A stretch of 64,000 nt of DNA from an uncultured Prevotellaceae bacterium. Its GTDB lineage: Bacteria; Bacteroidota; Bacteroidia; Bacteroidales; Bacteroidaceae. Location: assembly GCA_900317305.1 (NCBI GenBank), contig ONGG01000001.1, positions 186,001-250,000 on the forward strand, written 5' to 3'. This document shows positions 17,418-26,612 of the stretch, piece after piece. Positions within the stretch are counted from its first letter, which is position 1. Every line of letters begins with the position of its first letter. Under the pieces are notes generated by a model. It had not been told where the DNA came from. It was given only the letters and a program-made list of their open reading frames with translations, and made no database searches. The position numbers were made by a program, and so were the translations under genes.

Positions 17418-18777
17418 TATCTTGTTGTTGATGTTGAACCTTGAATTGTCTCATATACTTGCGCATGATGGCAAAAGCCACGATAGCGGCAATCAGGTCG
17501 GATGATGGGAGGGCAAACCACACTCCGTCGAGTCCGAAGAACCGGGGTAGGACGAGCAGGATGGGCATGAGGAAGAGGAGTTGTCGCGACAACGACAGGA
17601 AAATGCTCACCTTTGCCTTCCCGATGCTCTGGAAGAAGTGAGTGATCACAATCTGGTAACCCACTACAAAAAGGAATATATTGGCCACTCTCAGACCTCT
17701 TTCAGCCATCTTGATGAGCGACTGGTCGGAAGTGAAGACCCTTGCGCAGTAGTAGGGCATCAACTCGCTCACGAGCCATCCCACAAAAGAGACGACGGTG
17801 GCCGAGATGATGGCATAGCGAAGCACCTGCATCAGACGGTCGAAACGCATCGCACCATAATTGTAACCCGCAATAGGTTGCATGCCTTGGTTCAGTCCAA
17901 AGATGACCATGAAGAAGAGGAAGGAAATACGGTTGACGATGCCGTAGGCGCCCACGGCCAGGTCGCCACCATAATGCATGAGGCTCTTGTTGAAAAAGAT
18001 GACAATCAGGCACGAAGTGGCATTCATCGAGAAGGGCGAAATGCCTATAGCTATGATGTTCTTCACCAGATTGCCGTTCAGTTTGTAGATACCTTTCTCA
18101 AAGTGCAAGATTTCGTCTTTATGGCTGAATTGCCTGCATTGCCAACTCAGCGCCGCCATCTGTGAGAGGATGGTGGCAATGGCGGCACCCCGTATGCCCC
18201 AACCCAGCACATAGATGAAAATTGGGTCGAGGATGGTGTTGAGCACCACGGTGAAGATGGTGGCCATCATGGCCATTCGTGGCTTTCCAGAGGCGCGGAG
18301 GATGGCGTTCATCCCAAAATACATGTGGGTGAACATGTTGCCCATCAAGATGATCTGCATATACTCTGTGGCATACGGCAACGTGTTGTCGCTGGCTCCG
18401 AAAAAGCGCAGAATGGGTTCAAGGAAATAGAGGGTGACGGCGGCAAACACTATGCCGATGATGATGTTCAGGCATATCGTGTTTCCGAAAATCTTCTCGG
18501 CCGTGGCATAGTCTTTCTGGCCGAGCCTGACAGAGATAAGGGTAGAGGCACCCACGCCTATGGCGGCTCCAAACGCTCCCGACAAGTTCATGAACGGGAA
18601 GGTGATGGCCAAACCCGAAATGGCCATCGCACCCACACCCTGGCCGATGAATATGCTGTCGACCATGTTGTAGAGCGAGGATGCCGTCATGGCAACAATA
18701 GCGGGAAGGGCATACTGAACCAACAGTTGCCCCACAGGCTTTGTGCCCAACTCCAATGCTGCTTTCTTGTTATCCAT
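17410..18777 (-). CDS. MATE family efflux transporter
   Basis: A 455-residue inner-membrane protein with about twelve hydrophobic segments in two related halves, typical of MATE cation-coupled drug or metabolite exporters. The start MDNKKAALELGTKPVGQLLVQYALPAIVAM is typical; a longer upstream start is less likely because the -7 box lies inside that extension. Halves are recognisable from SLYNMVDSIFIGQGVG and the matching second-half segment GLNQGMQPIAGYNYG. It heads the overlapping set with the kinase-like and phosphoesterase genes. The substrate cannot be told. Confidence 0.93.
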   Translation of the reverse strand: MDNKKAALELGTKPVGQLLVQYALPAIVAMTASSLYNMVDSIFIGQGVGAMAISGLAITFPFMNLSGAFGAAIGVGASTLISVRLGQKDYATAEKIFGNTICLNIIIGIVFAAVTLYFLEPILRFFGASDNTLPYATEYMQIILMGNMFTHMYFGMNAILRASGKPRMAMMATIFTVVLNTILDPIFIYVLGWGIRGAAIATILSQMAALSWQCRQFSHKDEILHFEKGIYKLNGNLVKNIIAIGISPFSMNATSCLIVIFFNKSLMHYGGDLAVGAYGIVNRISFLFFMVIFGLNQGMQPIAGYNYGAMRFDRLMQVLRYAIISATVVSFVGWLVSELMPYYCARVFTSDQSLIKMAERGLRVANIFLFVVGYQIVITHFFQSIGKAKVSIFLSLSRQLLFLMPILLVLPRFFGLDGVWFALPSSDLIAAIVAFAIMRKYMRQFKVQHQQQDNG

Positions 18778-18794
18778 GTGATAATTATCTGATG

Positions 18795-18826
18795 CAAAAT
18801 TACACAATTCCATCGAATGGAGCAAG
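18795..18826 (-). promoter_or_regulatory. Promoter of the MATE operon
   Basis: On the minus strand CTTG (18823-18826) is followed after 20 bases by TAATTTTG (18795-18802), a full -7 box, 17 bases before the ATG at 18777. Confidence 0.6.
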
Positions 18827-18906
18827 AAATCGTGGTTCAATCAGTCTACTTTCCGGATTGTAGGTGGTTTTTTGAATGAAAAACGAGTTAATTGAAAAAA
18901 ATTCGG

Positions 18907-18914
18907 TAATTTTG
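18907..18914 (+). promoter_or_regulatory. -7 box of the subtilase gene
   Basis: TAATTTTG lies 35 bases before the ATG at 18950 and diverges from the MATE promoter. No good -33 box is seen. Confidence 0.5.
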
Positions 18915-18949
18915 CTTTCCAATAACCAATCCATACCTTAGAAGCCAAT

Positions 18950-20371
18950 ATGCTGAAAAGAATAGTATTCATCACATTCTTGTTGTTTGCCGCCATACAA
19001 AGTCAGGCTAAAGAACCTCCAGCTACCAACGGCGATTCTTTTGTCCGCTTTCCTGGTGGCAAGTGCTTCCTCTATAGGCTCCAGCTCACCGACAAACACC
19101 ACACGCCATTCTCCTTGTCTCGCCCAGAGGAGTTCCTTTCAGGAAAATCGATAGAAAGGCGGAAGAGACAAGGACTACGGCCTGATTCCACCGATTTGCC
19201 CCATACTCCAGAATACCTGAATATGATAAATGGAATAGAGGGTGTGAAGATTGTATGCAAGAGCAAATGGAACAACACCGTTGTGGTGAGGGTGAAGAGC
19301 ACCAATGTGGTGAGGAAACTCCAATCGCTGCCGTTCGTGAAAGAAGCCATCAAGGTCTTTACTGCCCCCGATTCGGTGAAGGCCCCGGTCAGGTCGCTCT
19401 TCCACAAAGAACTCGAGCTTCGTGAGGATTTGCCCGACGACCACTATGGCTTGGCCAAGGGAAATATCGACTTGGTGCACGGCCGTCCGCTTCATGATAT
19501 GGGATATAAGGGCCACGGAATGACTATTGCGGTCTTCGATGGCGGATTCATGAATGCCGACCGCATTCCGGCCTTTCAGAATGTGCGCATCAAAGGAACG
19601 CGCGACTTCGTGGTCTTCGCGTCGGATGACATCTTCAAGGAGATAGACCATGGCACGAAGGTGCTCTCTACGATGGCCACCAATTTGCCCGGTGTGTTTG
19701 TAGGCACGGCTCCCGAAGCCGAGTTCTGGCTGTTCCGCACCGAAGACACCCGTACCGAAAGTCTGGCGGAGGAGGATTATTGGGTTGCCGCGGCCGAATT
19801 TGCCGACTCTATTGGGGTCGACATCATCAGCAGTTCGCTGGGGTTCCAGGATTTCGACGATAAGACCACCGACCACACTTATGCCGAACTCGATGGCGCC
19901 CACGCCCTCATCTCCCGCACGGCCTCGATGCTGGCTAGCAAGGGTATCGTTCATGTGAATAGTGCGGGCAACGATGGCATGGGCACCTGGAAGAAAATCA
20001 ATTTCCCTGCCGACGCAAGAGATATCCTTGCTGTAGGTGCGGTCAACGCATTGAAAATGAATTCCTCGTTCAGTTCAGTAGGTCCTACCCAAGACGGGAG
20101 GGTAAAGCCCGACATCATGGCCTTGGGCAGTTCCACCGCGGTCATCTCGGGCCGAGGGTCAGTGAACAACGACATGGGCACGTCGTTTGCGGCGCCGATT
20201 ATTTCCGGCTTGGTGGCCAGCTTGTGGCAGTCGGCTCCCACCAAGACTGCCTACCAGGTGATGGATGCCATCCGTCGGAGTGGCGACAACTACGACACGC
20301 CTAACAATGTGTTTGGATATGGCATACCCGATTTCCTCAAAGCTTACCAGATTCTCAGAGAAAAGAAATAG
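18950..20371 (+). CDS. Secreted S8 family serine peptidase (subtilase)
   Basis: A 473-residue exported protease with a signal peptide (residues 1-20). An N-terminal region of about 165 residues resembles an inhibitor-type propeptide. The catalytic domain carries the full triad: Asp197 in AVFDGGF, His234 in DHGTKV, Ser412 in GTSFAAP, with the oxyanion Asn341 in SAGNDG. There is no C-terminal sorting tail, so it may stay in the periplasm. The next gene, xseA, starts six bases after its stop, and the two could share a transcript. Confidence 0.92.
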   Translation: MLKRIVFITFLLFAAIQSQAKEPPATNGDSFVRFPGGKCFLYRLQLTDKHHTPFSLSRPEEFLSGKSIERRKRQGLRPDSTDLPHTPEYLNMINGIEGVKIVCKSKWNNTVVVRVKSTNVVRKLQSLPFVKEAIKVFTAPDSVKAPVRSLFHKELELREDLPDDHYGLAKGNIDLVHGRPLHDMGYKGHGMTIAVFDGGFMNADRIPAFQNVRIKGTRDFVVFASDDIFKEIDHGTKVLSTMATNLPGVFVGTAPEAEFWLFRTEDTRTESLAEEDYWVAAAEFADSIGVDIISSSLGFQDFDDKTTDHTYAELDGAHALISRTASMLASKGIVHVNSAGNDGMGTWKKINFPADARDILAVGAVNALKMNSSFSSVGPTQDGRVKPDIMALGSSTAVISGRGSVNNDMGTSFAAPIISGLVASLWQSAPTKTAYQVMDAIRRSGDNYDTPNNVFGYGIPDFLKAYQILREKK

Positions 20372-20376
20372 CCATC

Positions 20377-21699
20377 GTGAAAGCAGACAATCCACATCTT
20401 ACACTATTCGAACTCAATCAGTTGGTGAGAGAACTCATCGAGACTGAGATGCCCCACGAGTATTGGGTAGAGGCCGAGGTCTCCGAACTGCGCGAGGTGG
20501 GTGGACATTGTTATATGGATCTTATACAGAAGGATATCTATAACAACACACCCGTCGCCAAATCATCGGCTAGATGTTGGCGTAGCAGTTGGAATGGCAT
20601 CAAGGCGCGGTTCCTCCGTGTTGCCCATAAGATGCCCGGACCAGGCATGAAGATGCTGCTCAAGGTGTCGGCACAGTTTCATGAGAATTATGGCTTCTCA
20701 TGGATTGTCTCCGACATCGACCCCACTTTCACGCTCGGCGATATGGCTGCCAAGCGACAACAAATCCTCCGGCAGTTGGAGGCTGAAGGTATTATCTATT
20801 ATAACAAGGAGTTGGTGTTGCCTTTGTTCACCCAGCGCATTGCGGTCATCTCAAGTGCCACTGCTGCCGGGTATGGGGATTTTTGCAATCATCTTGATGA
20901 GAATGAACATGGCTATGTGTTCTACACCGAACTGTTCGAGGCCGCCATGCAAGGCGAGGGGGTGGAACAGAGCATCATTGCAGCCATCAACCGCATTGAA
21001 GACCAAGCTGCCCATTTTGATTGTATCGTCATCACAAGGGGTGGGGGAGCAACCAGCGATCTTTCGGGGTTCGATGCGCTTGATCTGGCTCGTAAAGTTG
21101 CAAATTGTTCTTTGCCAGTCATCACCGCAATAGGACACGACCGCGATGAGAGCGTGCTCGACATCATCTCGAACACAAGGTTGAAGACGCCCACCGCTGC
21201 CGCAGCATTCTTTATCGACCGCCTGAGAGAGGTGGAGATACGTATCGACGATGCGCACCAACGAATTCTCCGGGCTGTGGATCAGACTGTAAGTAAAGAG
21301 AAACTGAGACTCAACCATCTCGCTCTCAGGATACCTTCTCTTTTCGCTATAGTGAAAACCCGACAGAATGCGAAAATCGACACCTTGTTCATGCGTGCCG
21401 TGAATGCATGCAACCGTACCACCACCAACAAGCGACATCGCATCGAACAACTTGCACAGACCATTCCTCCCGCCGTCTTGCGCAAGGTGAGTCAGGAGAA
21501 GCACCGTCTGGAGATGTTGGCCAGCAAGGTAAGCAATCTCGACCCTCAACTTCTTCTCGACCGTGGATACAGTATCACTACCTTTGAGGGCAAAGCGGTG
21601 AAAGACCCCACATTACTACCTGTCGACGCCATTATAGAGACACGGTTGAAATCGGGGCGTCTTACCTCTAAGGTGATTAACGTCGACAATCAATCATAG
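20377..21699 (+). CDS. xseA: Exodeoxyribonuclease VII large subunit
   Basis: A 440-residue nuclease subunit that degrades single-stranded DNA together with XseB. It has an N-terminal OB-fold (HEYWVEAEVSELREVGGHCYMDL), then the catalytic region with RIAVISSATAAGYGDF, ITRGGGATSDLSGFD, and GHDRDESVLD. A helical region precedes the C-terminal LLDRGYSI. The start is a GTG six bases after the subtilase stop; this gives the family-typical N-terminus LTLFELNQLVR. xseB follows 33 bases later. Confidence 0.94.
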   Translation: MKADNPHLTLFELNQLVRELIETEMPHEYWVEAEVSELREVGGHCYMDLIQKDIYNNTPVAKSSARCWRSSWNGIKARFLRVAHKMPGPGMKMLLKVSAQFHENYGFSWIVSDIDPTFTLGDMAAKRQQILRQLEAEGIIYYNKELVLPLFTQRIAVISSATAAGYGDFCNHLDENEHGYVFYTELFEAAMQGEGVEQSIIAAINRIEDQAAHFDCIVITRGGGATSDLSGFDALDLARKVANCSLPVITAIGHDRDESVLDIISNTRLKTPTAAAAFFIDRLREVEIRIDDAHQRILRAVDQTVSKEKLRLNHLALRIPSLFAIVKTRQNAKIDTLFMRAVNACNRTTTNKRHRIEQLAQTIPPAVLRKVSQEKHRLEMLASKVSNLDPQLLLDRGYSITTFEGKAVKDPTLLPVDAIIETRLKSGRLTSKVINVDNQS

Positions 21700-21732
21700 A
21701 ATACCAATCATCATCAAAAAAAATACATTAAA

Positions 21733-21924
21733 ATGGACGAACCCATCAAATACGAGGAAGCAGTAGCACAGCTGGAGCAAATCGTGAGAAAAATGGAGAA
21801 CGACGAGTTGGATATCGACACGCTCGCCGCTGAACTGAAGAAAGCGCAGGAACTGATCAAGCTGTGCAAGACCAAACTGACGTCGACTGATGAAGAAATC
21901 AAAAAATTGCTTGACAATGACTAA
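21733..21924 (+). CDS. xseB: Exodeoxyribonuclease VII small subunit
   Basis: A 63-residue, highly charged helical protein. The pattern YEEAVAQLEQIVRKMENDELDID and the following LKKAQELIKLCKTKL is diagnostic for XseB, which packs around XseA. The order xseA-xseB is the expected one. Confidence 0.93.
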   Translation: MDEPIKYEEAVAQLEQIVRKMENDELDIDTLAAELKKAQELIKLCKTKLTSTDEEIKKLLDND

Positions 21925-22004
21925 AAATTGACGTCAGCTGGACTTTATTTCAAAAAAAATCATAAAAAATCGTCGTTGAGATAACAAATTCCCTTTTTAC
22001 TCGT

Positions 22005-22047
22005 CTCTATTATAGAGCGCGCCCGAAAAACACGTACTCAAGGGCGC
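22005..22047. other. Two inverted repeats after xseB
   Basis: CTCTATTATAGAG at 22005-22017 is a perfect 13-base palindrome with a 3-base centre. It is followed by GCGCCC (22019-22024) pairing with GGGCGC (22042-22047). The second could be a weak terminator for xseB; the first could be a regulator site for the next gene. Both uses are guesses. Confidence 0.3.
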
Positions 22048-22093
22048 AAGGTTCACTTATCACTTAATGTTTGACTAAGAATTAATTGGAAGA

Positions 22094-22369
22094 ATGGGAA
22101 TGAAATTATTTAACGACACGAGTGCTTACATGAAAGATGTGACTAACTTGGTTTGGAATTATATCCGCCATCGTGACTTATATCCCGAGAATGCAAAATT
22201 AGCGGTACAACCCGAAATAATGGCCAACGTTATCGACGACCCTTCACAATGCCAGTATTGCGATTTCTATGATCTCAAGATGCTGATTGCCAAAGATGGT
22301 ACAGGAAACCAGATACCCAACCAACTGGCGATACAGAAAATGGCCAACCGCTACTTTCAAGTAGGATAA
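22094..22369 (+). CDS. Small conserved-looking protein of unknown function, 91 residues
   Basis: I do not recognise this family. The protein starts MGMKLFNDTSAYMKDV and is a mix of predicted helices with one CQYC pair (residues 54-57) and no signal peptide or membrane segment. It looks real because it is a full frame with normal amino-acid composition, sits alone between xseB and a clear terminator, and is preceded by a 170-base leader. A second possible start is the Met at residue 3. Confidence 0.6.
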   Translation: MGMKLFNDTSAYMKDVTNLVWNYIRHRDLYPENAKLAVQPEIMANVIDDPSQCQYCDFYDLKMLIAKDGTGNQIPNQLAIQKMANRYFQVG

Positions 22370-22387
22370 GCGACTCGTAAGCCAATA

Positions 22388-24154
22388 TTAACCCCTGGAC
22401 TTGGTCTGGGGGTTATTTTTTTCCAGTTTCTTCAGCCTGCGTTTGGGCTCCGGTGCTTCGGGATAAAGGCTGAGCGCCTTCTTGTAGTTGGCAATGGCCG
22501 CATCGGGCATACCCTCGCGCTCACACTCTTTTCCCATCAGTGTATATTCGGCTGCGAGCCTTTTCAGTAAATTCTTCTGACGTTGCTGTTCCTCCTCCAT
22601 ACGGCGGCACACATTTCTAAAGCCCGACAAGTGGTTGAGCTTCATCCTGATGAGACGTCTCACCTCAGGTCTTTCAATGTCGTATCGATGATGGATGGCT
22701 TTGAAGAAATTGTCCAAAAAAACCTCCATGTCTCCTGCGTCAAATGCCTTTACAGCATCGTGATACTCCTTGTCGGCCTGCGACTCCTTCAGCACGCTGT
22801 CAATCATATTGCGGTTGTTGTAGTTACGGGCGAACCTCACCACCTCGCTTCTGACAAAGATATCCGACATGCGGATGGGATCCTTCAGCGATATGCCTTC
22901 AAGAGAACGGCAACGTGAGAGTGCCACATAGGTCTGACCACCGGCAAAAGCGCCACCGGCCAGGTCGATGTTCACTCTTTGGAATGTGAGGCCCTGGCTT
23001 TTGTGCACCGTGATAGCCCATGCCAGACGGATTGGATATTGCACGAAGCGGCCAATCTCCTCTTCCTCGATTTTCTCCTCTTGCTCATTGTAGGTATAGT
23101 GCATGTTGCTCCACACCGCTTGGTCTACATCATACTCCTCACCCTCATCGGTCCTGACCATAAGCAATTGATTGCCTTCCTCGTCGAGGTCGATGCCTGT
23201 GATCGTGCCGAGCGTACCATTCACCCATCTATGCTCCATGTCGTTCTTCACGAAGATGACCTGTGCACCCACTTTCACATCCAAATCAATGGTGGTAGGA
23301 AGACTGCTTTCCGGAAATTCGCCATCGATGGTGCCTTTCAGGGTCACCACGTCGCCTGGCAACTGTTGCAAATGCTGGTCGTTGATATAGTCTACCGTAT
23401 CTCTGCGGGTGGACAGCGTGATGGAGAGTTCACTCTCATTCTTGGCCAATTGCTTGCCTACATGCTGGTTCAGCACCGCCAACTCGGCCGAGGATATGGT
23501 ATTCGTGCGAATCTTGTCGAGAATATGTATGAACTGCTCGTCGTTCTGGCGATACACTTTGGTCAACTCTATGCTTACCAATGACATCTGCCTGAAGACA
23601 CGGGCGTCGAAAAAGAAAGCCGACGGATAGAATGGTTGAAGCAACTGGCGGTCTTCTTCCTTGACCACAGGCTCCAACTGGTAGATGTCGCCCACCAGAA
23701 GCAATTGCTTGCCTCCGAAAGGCTCGTACCTGTTTCTGGTATAGATGCGCAGCACTTTGTCAACGAAATCGATGATGTCGGCCCTTACCATGCTGATTTC
23801 GTCGATGATGATGAGTTCCACCTCGCGGATAATCTTCCGCTTCTCGCCTGTGTATTTCAAGGTCTCCCGGATGTTCTTCTCCGAGTAGTTCACATCGTTG
23901 GGCAACAAAGGGTGAAAGGGTATCTTGAAGAAACTATGCAATGTGGCGCCACCCACATTGATGGCGGCAATCCCGGTAGGGGCCAGGACCACGAACTTCT
24001 TTTTGGTCGTCGAGCAGATATATCTGAGGAATGTGGACTTGCCTGTACCGGCTTTCCCCGTCAGGAAAAGGGAGCGCCTGGTATACTCTACAATCTGGAG
24101 CGCATTCTGGAACTCAGGATTGTTGGTGTCGATATGTGTCGTAGTAGGAGCCAC
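22388..24154 (-). CDS. Pif1-type SF1 helicase (RecD/TraA-like) with TPR-like tail
   Basis: A 588-residue ATP-dependent DNA helicase. Visible motifs: Walker A LTGKAGTGKST at about residue 37, LAPTGIAAINVGGATLHSF (motif Ia), the DEIS box IIDEISMV, and the C-terminal motifs AWAITVHKSQGLTF and YVALSRCRSLEGI. These match the Pif1/RecD2 group, which unwinds DNA 5' to 3'. The last 100 residues contain a helical repeat (MPDAAIANYKKALSLYPEAPEPKRRL) that looks like one TPR unit. It lies six bases after the PBP gene and ends the long minus-strand run. Confidence 0.87.
   Translation of the reverse strand: MAPTTTHIDTNNPEFQNALQIVEYTRRSLFLTGKAGTGKSTFLRYICSTTKKKFVVLAPTGIAAINVGGATLHSFFKIPFHPLLPNDVNYSEKNIRETLKYTGEKRKIIREVELIIIDEISMVRADIIDFVDKVLRIYTRNRYEPFGGKQLLLVGDIYQLEPVVKEEDRQLLQPFYPSAFFFDARVFRQMSLVSIELTKVYRQNDEQFIHILDKIRTNTISSAELAVLNQHVGKQLAKNESELSITLSTRRDTVDYINDQHLQQLPGDVVTLKGTIDGEFPESSLPTTIDLDVKVGAQVIFVKNDMEHRWVNGTLGTITGIDLDEEGNQLLMVRTDEGEEYDVDQAVWSNMHYTYNEQEEKIEEEEIGRFVQYPIRLAWAITVHKSQGLTFQRVNIDLAGGAFAGGQTYVALSRCRSLEGISLKDPIRMSDIFVRSEVVRFARNYNNRNMIDSVLKESQADKEYHDAVKAFDAGDMEVFLDNFFKAIHHRYDIERPEVRRLIRMKLNHLSGFRNVCRRMEEEQQRQKNLLKRLAAEYTLMGKECEREGMPDAAIANYKKALSLYPEAPEPKRRLKKLEKNNPQTKSRG
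22390..22422 (+). terminator. Terminator of the 91-residue gene
   Basis: AACCCC (22390-22395) pairs with GGGGTT (22409-22414), with more pairing inside (GGAC with GTC), and is followed by seven Ts. It overlaps the last codons of the convergent helicase gene, so one sequence serves both as coding DNA and as terminator. Confidence 0.8.
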
Positions 24155-24160
24155 GGGGTT

Positions 24161-26593
24161 TCATTGAAATTCGACGTCGAAATTGTCTCCCTCACCGCTT
24201 GGCGGGCGCGATGATTCCGTCTCTTCCAACTCGGGGATGACTGTCTCGCGGCTTCCCATATCCCAATTGGGGATGGAGTCTTCTTGCCTGGCGGGCGAAG
24301 GAGATACCACCACTTGCCTGTTGCAGACGAACAGGTCGTCGGAAATGTCGATGTCTTCTCCTGCAGGTATCTCGAACTTTCCCCAATACTTGGTGAAATC
24401 TTTGTTCACCAAGACGAAATAAAGGAAATTCCCACATACAGGTAGGGCAGTATGCGCCCCCTGGCCGAGGGCAGCGCTCTTGAAATGTATTTGGCGGTAT
24501 TCACCGCCTACCCACGCTCCACAAACAAGATGTGGCGTGACGGCAATGAACCACCCGTCGGCAGCATTGTTTGATGTGCCTGTCTTGCCGCCGCACTCTA
24601 CCACGCTGGCAGGAATATACGAGTTCATTCCTCTTGAGGTGCCATCCTTCACACCGTTTACCAATAGTTTCTGCATCAGGTAAGCGGTCTTGTAGGGCAG
24701 TGTCCTGGGGGTATCGGTCGGACCCTCATATACTAAGTTGCCCTCGCTGTCTAAAATCCTCGTCACCAAGACGGGCTCATGTCGTTTTCCGTCGTTGGCA
24801 ATGGTGCTATAGGCGTTCACCATCTCAAGCAGGTTGACGTCAGATGCACCAAGCAGTGTGGAAGGGTGGGGGTCGAGTTGGCTCTTGATACCCATGTCGT
24901 GTGCGGTCTTGATTACATTCTTCAAGCCCATCTCCACGCCCAGCCTTACGGCCACAGAGTTGGTGCTCTTGGCAAAGGCTTGCTTCAGGAACAAGGAGTC
25001 TCCGGAAAAATACTTGCTGGCATTGGTGGGCTTCCAGATGGTTTCCGTACCGGTCTTCTCGTCGTAGATAGGCACACTCACAGGCTCGTCACGTCTTTTG
25101 TCGCAGGGTGTCAGACCTTGGTTGAAAGCCTCGGTATAGACAAACAATTTGAAGGTGGAACCAGGTTGGTGCATGGCGGTCACTTTGTCGTATTGCCATA
25201 TGTTATAGTCGATATCGCCCACCCAGGCCACCACGGCACCTGTCTGGGGCTCCATCGCCACAAAGCCGCAGTGCAGGTATTTCATCATATATCTCAAGGA
25301 GTCGAGTGTGCTCATCTCTGTCTCATACTCTCCTTTATCGGGCGACCATAATTTCACTTGATGGGGCTTGTTCAGATAATAGTTGATGGAGTCGGTATTG
25401 TTGTTGAAACGACGTTTCAAGTCCTCGTAGACAGGCATTTTCTGCACGGTCTTCTCCACGAAGTCGGGTATCGGGTTGCCCTTCTCGTCACGCCAGGGGT
25501 CGGCACCGGCCCAGTCGGCGGCGAAGGTCTTTTGAAGCGACTTCATCTGTTTCTCCACCGCATTCTCGGCACATGCCTGCAAGCGTGTGTCGAGCGTGGT
25601 GTAAATCTTCAGTCCAGAGGTGTATAGGTCGTATCCAGTCTCATGGCACCATTTCGCCAAATAGGCCTCTACGGCATCCTTGAAATAGGTGGTTTGTTTT
25701 TGCGTCCCGGTGTCCGACGAATAGGAGAGCACAACAGGTTTTTTCGACAACCGTTGGTATTCCTCCTCGGAGAGGTGCCCGTTCTTCACCATTAGTTTCA
25801 TCACCACATTCCTACGACTCTCACTGTTCTTGGGGTTGAGCAATGGGTTATAGAACGACGTGGCCTTGAGGATACCAACGAGAATGGCAGCCTGGTCGGT
25901 GGTGAGTTCAGAGGGGGTGATATTGAAATAGTTCTTACTTGCCGTCTTGATGCCAAAGGTGTTGGAACCGAAATCCACCGTGTTGGCATACATGGTGAGA
26001 ATCTCTTTCTTGTCGTAGACCATCTCGATCTTCGAAGCGATGATCCACTCCTTGGTTTTCACAATGAGCATTCGCAGTCCGGGGATGTCGCTCAGCAATC
26101 CATTCGACGTCTGGGTGCGCATGCGGAACATGTTCTTGGCCAATTGCTGGGTAATGGTCGACGCGCCCCTGGCCTCCTGGTGGATCACCGCATCCTTGAT
26201 GGCGGCGAGAATACCGCTGAAGTCCACGCCATGATGATAGTAGAAACGTTCGTCCTCGGTATCGACCAACGCATCCCAGAAAACGGGAGCCACGTCCTCG
26301 TATTTTACGGGACTGCGGTTCTCATTGTAAAATTTGCCAATACGCTTGCCGTCAGCGCTGAATATATCAGATGCCGAGATGGTTGGTGGATGGAGAATCT
26401 CGTAGAAACCAGGTGATTTGCCAAAAAGGCCCAGGAAATTGATGTCGACCATACCGAAATAGACCAACATGAAAATGATGAACGACAGGAATCCAGACAA
26501 CAGTTTCACATACCATCGTCTGCCCTTGAAAAGGTGTATATACCATGAAAACACACCTTTTATCTTTCGCCAGCACCATTTCAATGCTTTCAT
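24161..26593 (-). CDS. Class A penicillin-binding protein (transglycosylase/transpeptidase, PBP1A type)
   Basis: An 810-residue cell-wall enzyme. After a basic cytoplasmic N-terminus comes one membrane segment (about residues 32-52). The glycosyltransferase domain has DTEDERFYYHHGVD with catalytic Glu, and ARGASTITQQLAKNMF. The transpeptidase domain has the SxxK box in QPGSTFKLF, SxN in KSTNSVA, and KTGTSNNAADGW. A short acidic and proline-rich C-terminal tail follows. It lies between miaA (19 bases upstream) and the helicase (6 bases downstream). Confidence 0.94.
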   Translation of the reverse strand: MKALKWCWRKIKGVFSWYIHLFKGRRWYVKLLSGFLSFIIFMLVYFGMVDINFLGLFGKSPGFYEILHPPTISASDIFSADGKRIGKFYNENRSPVKYEDVAPVFWDALVDTEDERFYYHHGVDFSGILAAIKDAVIHQEARGASTITQQLAKNMFRMRTQTSNGLLSDIPGLRMLIVKTKEWIIASKIEMVYDKKEILTMYANTVDFGSNTFGIKTASKNYFNITPSELTTDQAAILVGILKATSFYNPLLNPKNSESRRNVVMKLMVKNGHLSEEEYQRLSKKPVVLSYSSDTGTQKQTTYFKDAVEAYLAKWCHETGYDLYTSGLKIYTTLDTRLQACAENAVEKQMKSLQKTFAADWAGADPWRDEKGNPIPDFVEKTVQKMPVYEDLKRRFNNNTDSINYYLNKPHQVKLWSPDKGEYETEMSTLDSLRYMMKYLHCGFVAMEPQTGAVVAWVGDIDYNIWQYDKVTAMHQPGSTFKLFVYTEAFNQGLTPCDKRRDEPVSVPIYDEKTGTETIWKPTNASKYFSGDSLFLKQAFAKSTNSVAVRLGVEMGLKNVIKTAHDMGIKSQLDPHPSTLLGASDVNLLEMVNAYSTIANDGKRHEPVLVTRILDSEGNLVYEGPTDTPRTLPYKTAYLMQKLLVNGVKDGTSRGMNSYIPASVVECGGKTGTSNNAADGWFIAVTPHLVCGAWVGGEYRQIHFKSAALGQGAHTALPVCGNFLYFVLVNKDFTKYWGKFEIPAGEDIDISDDLFVCNRQVVVSPSPARQEDSIPNWDMGSRETVIPELEETESSRPPSGEGDNFDVEFQ

Positions 26594-26612
26594 AGGTCTC
26601 TATACTTCCAGT

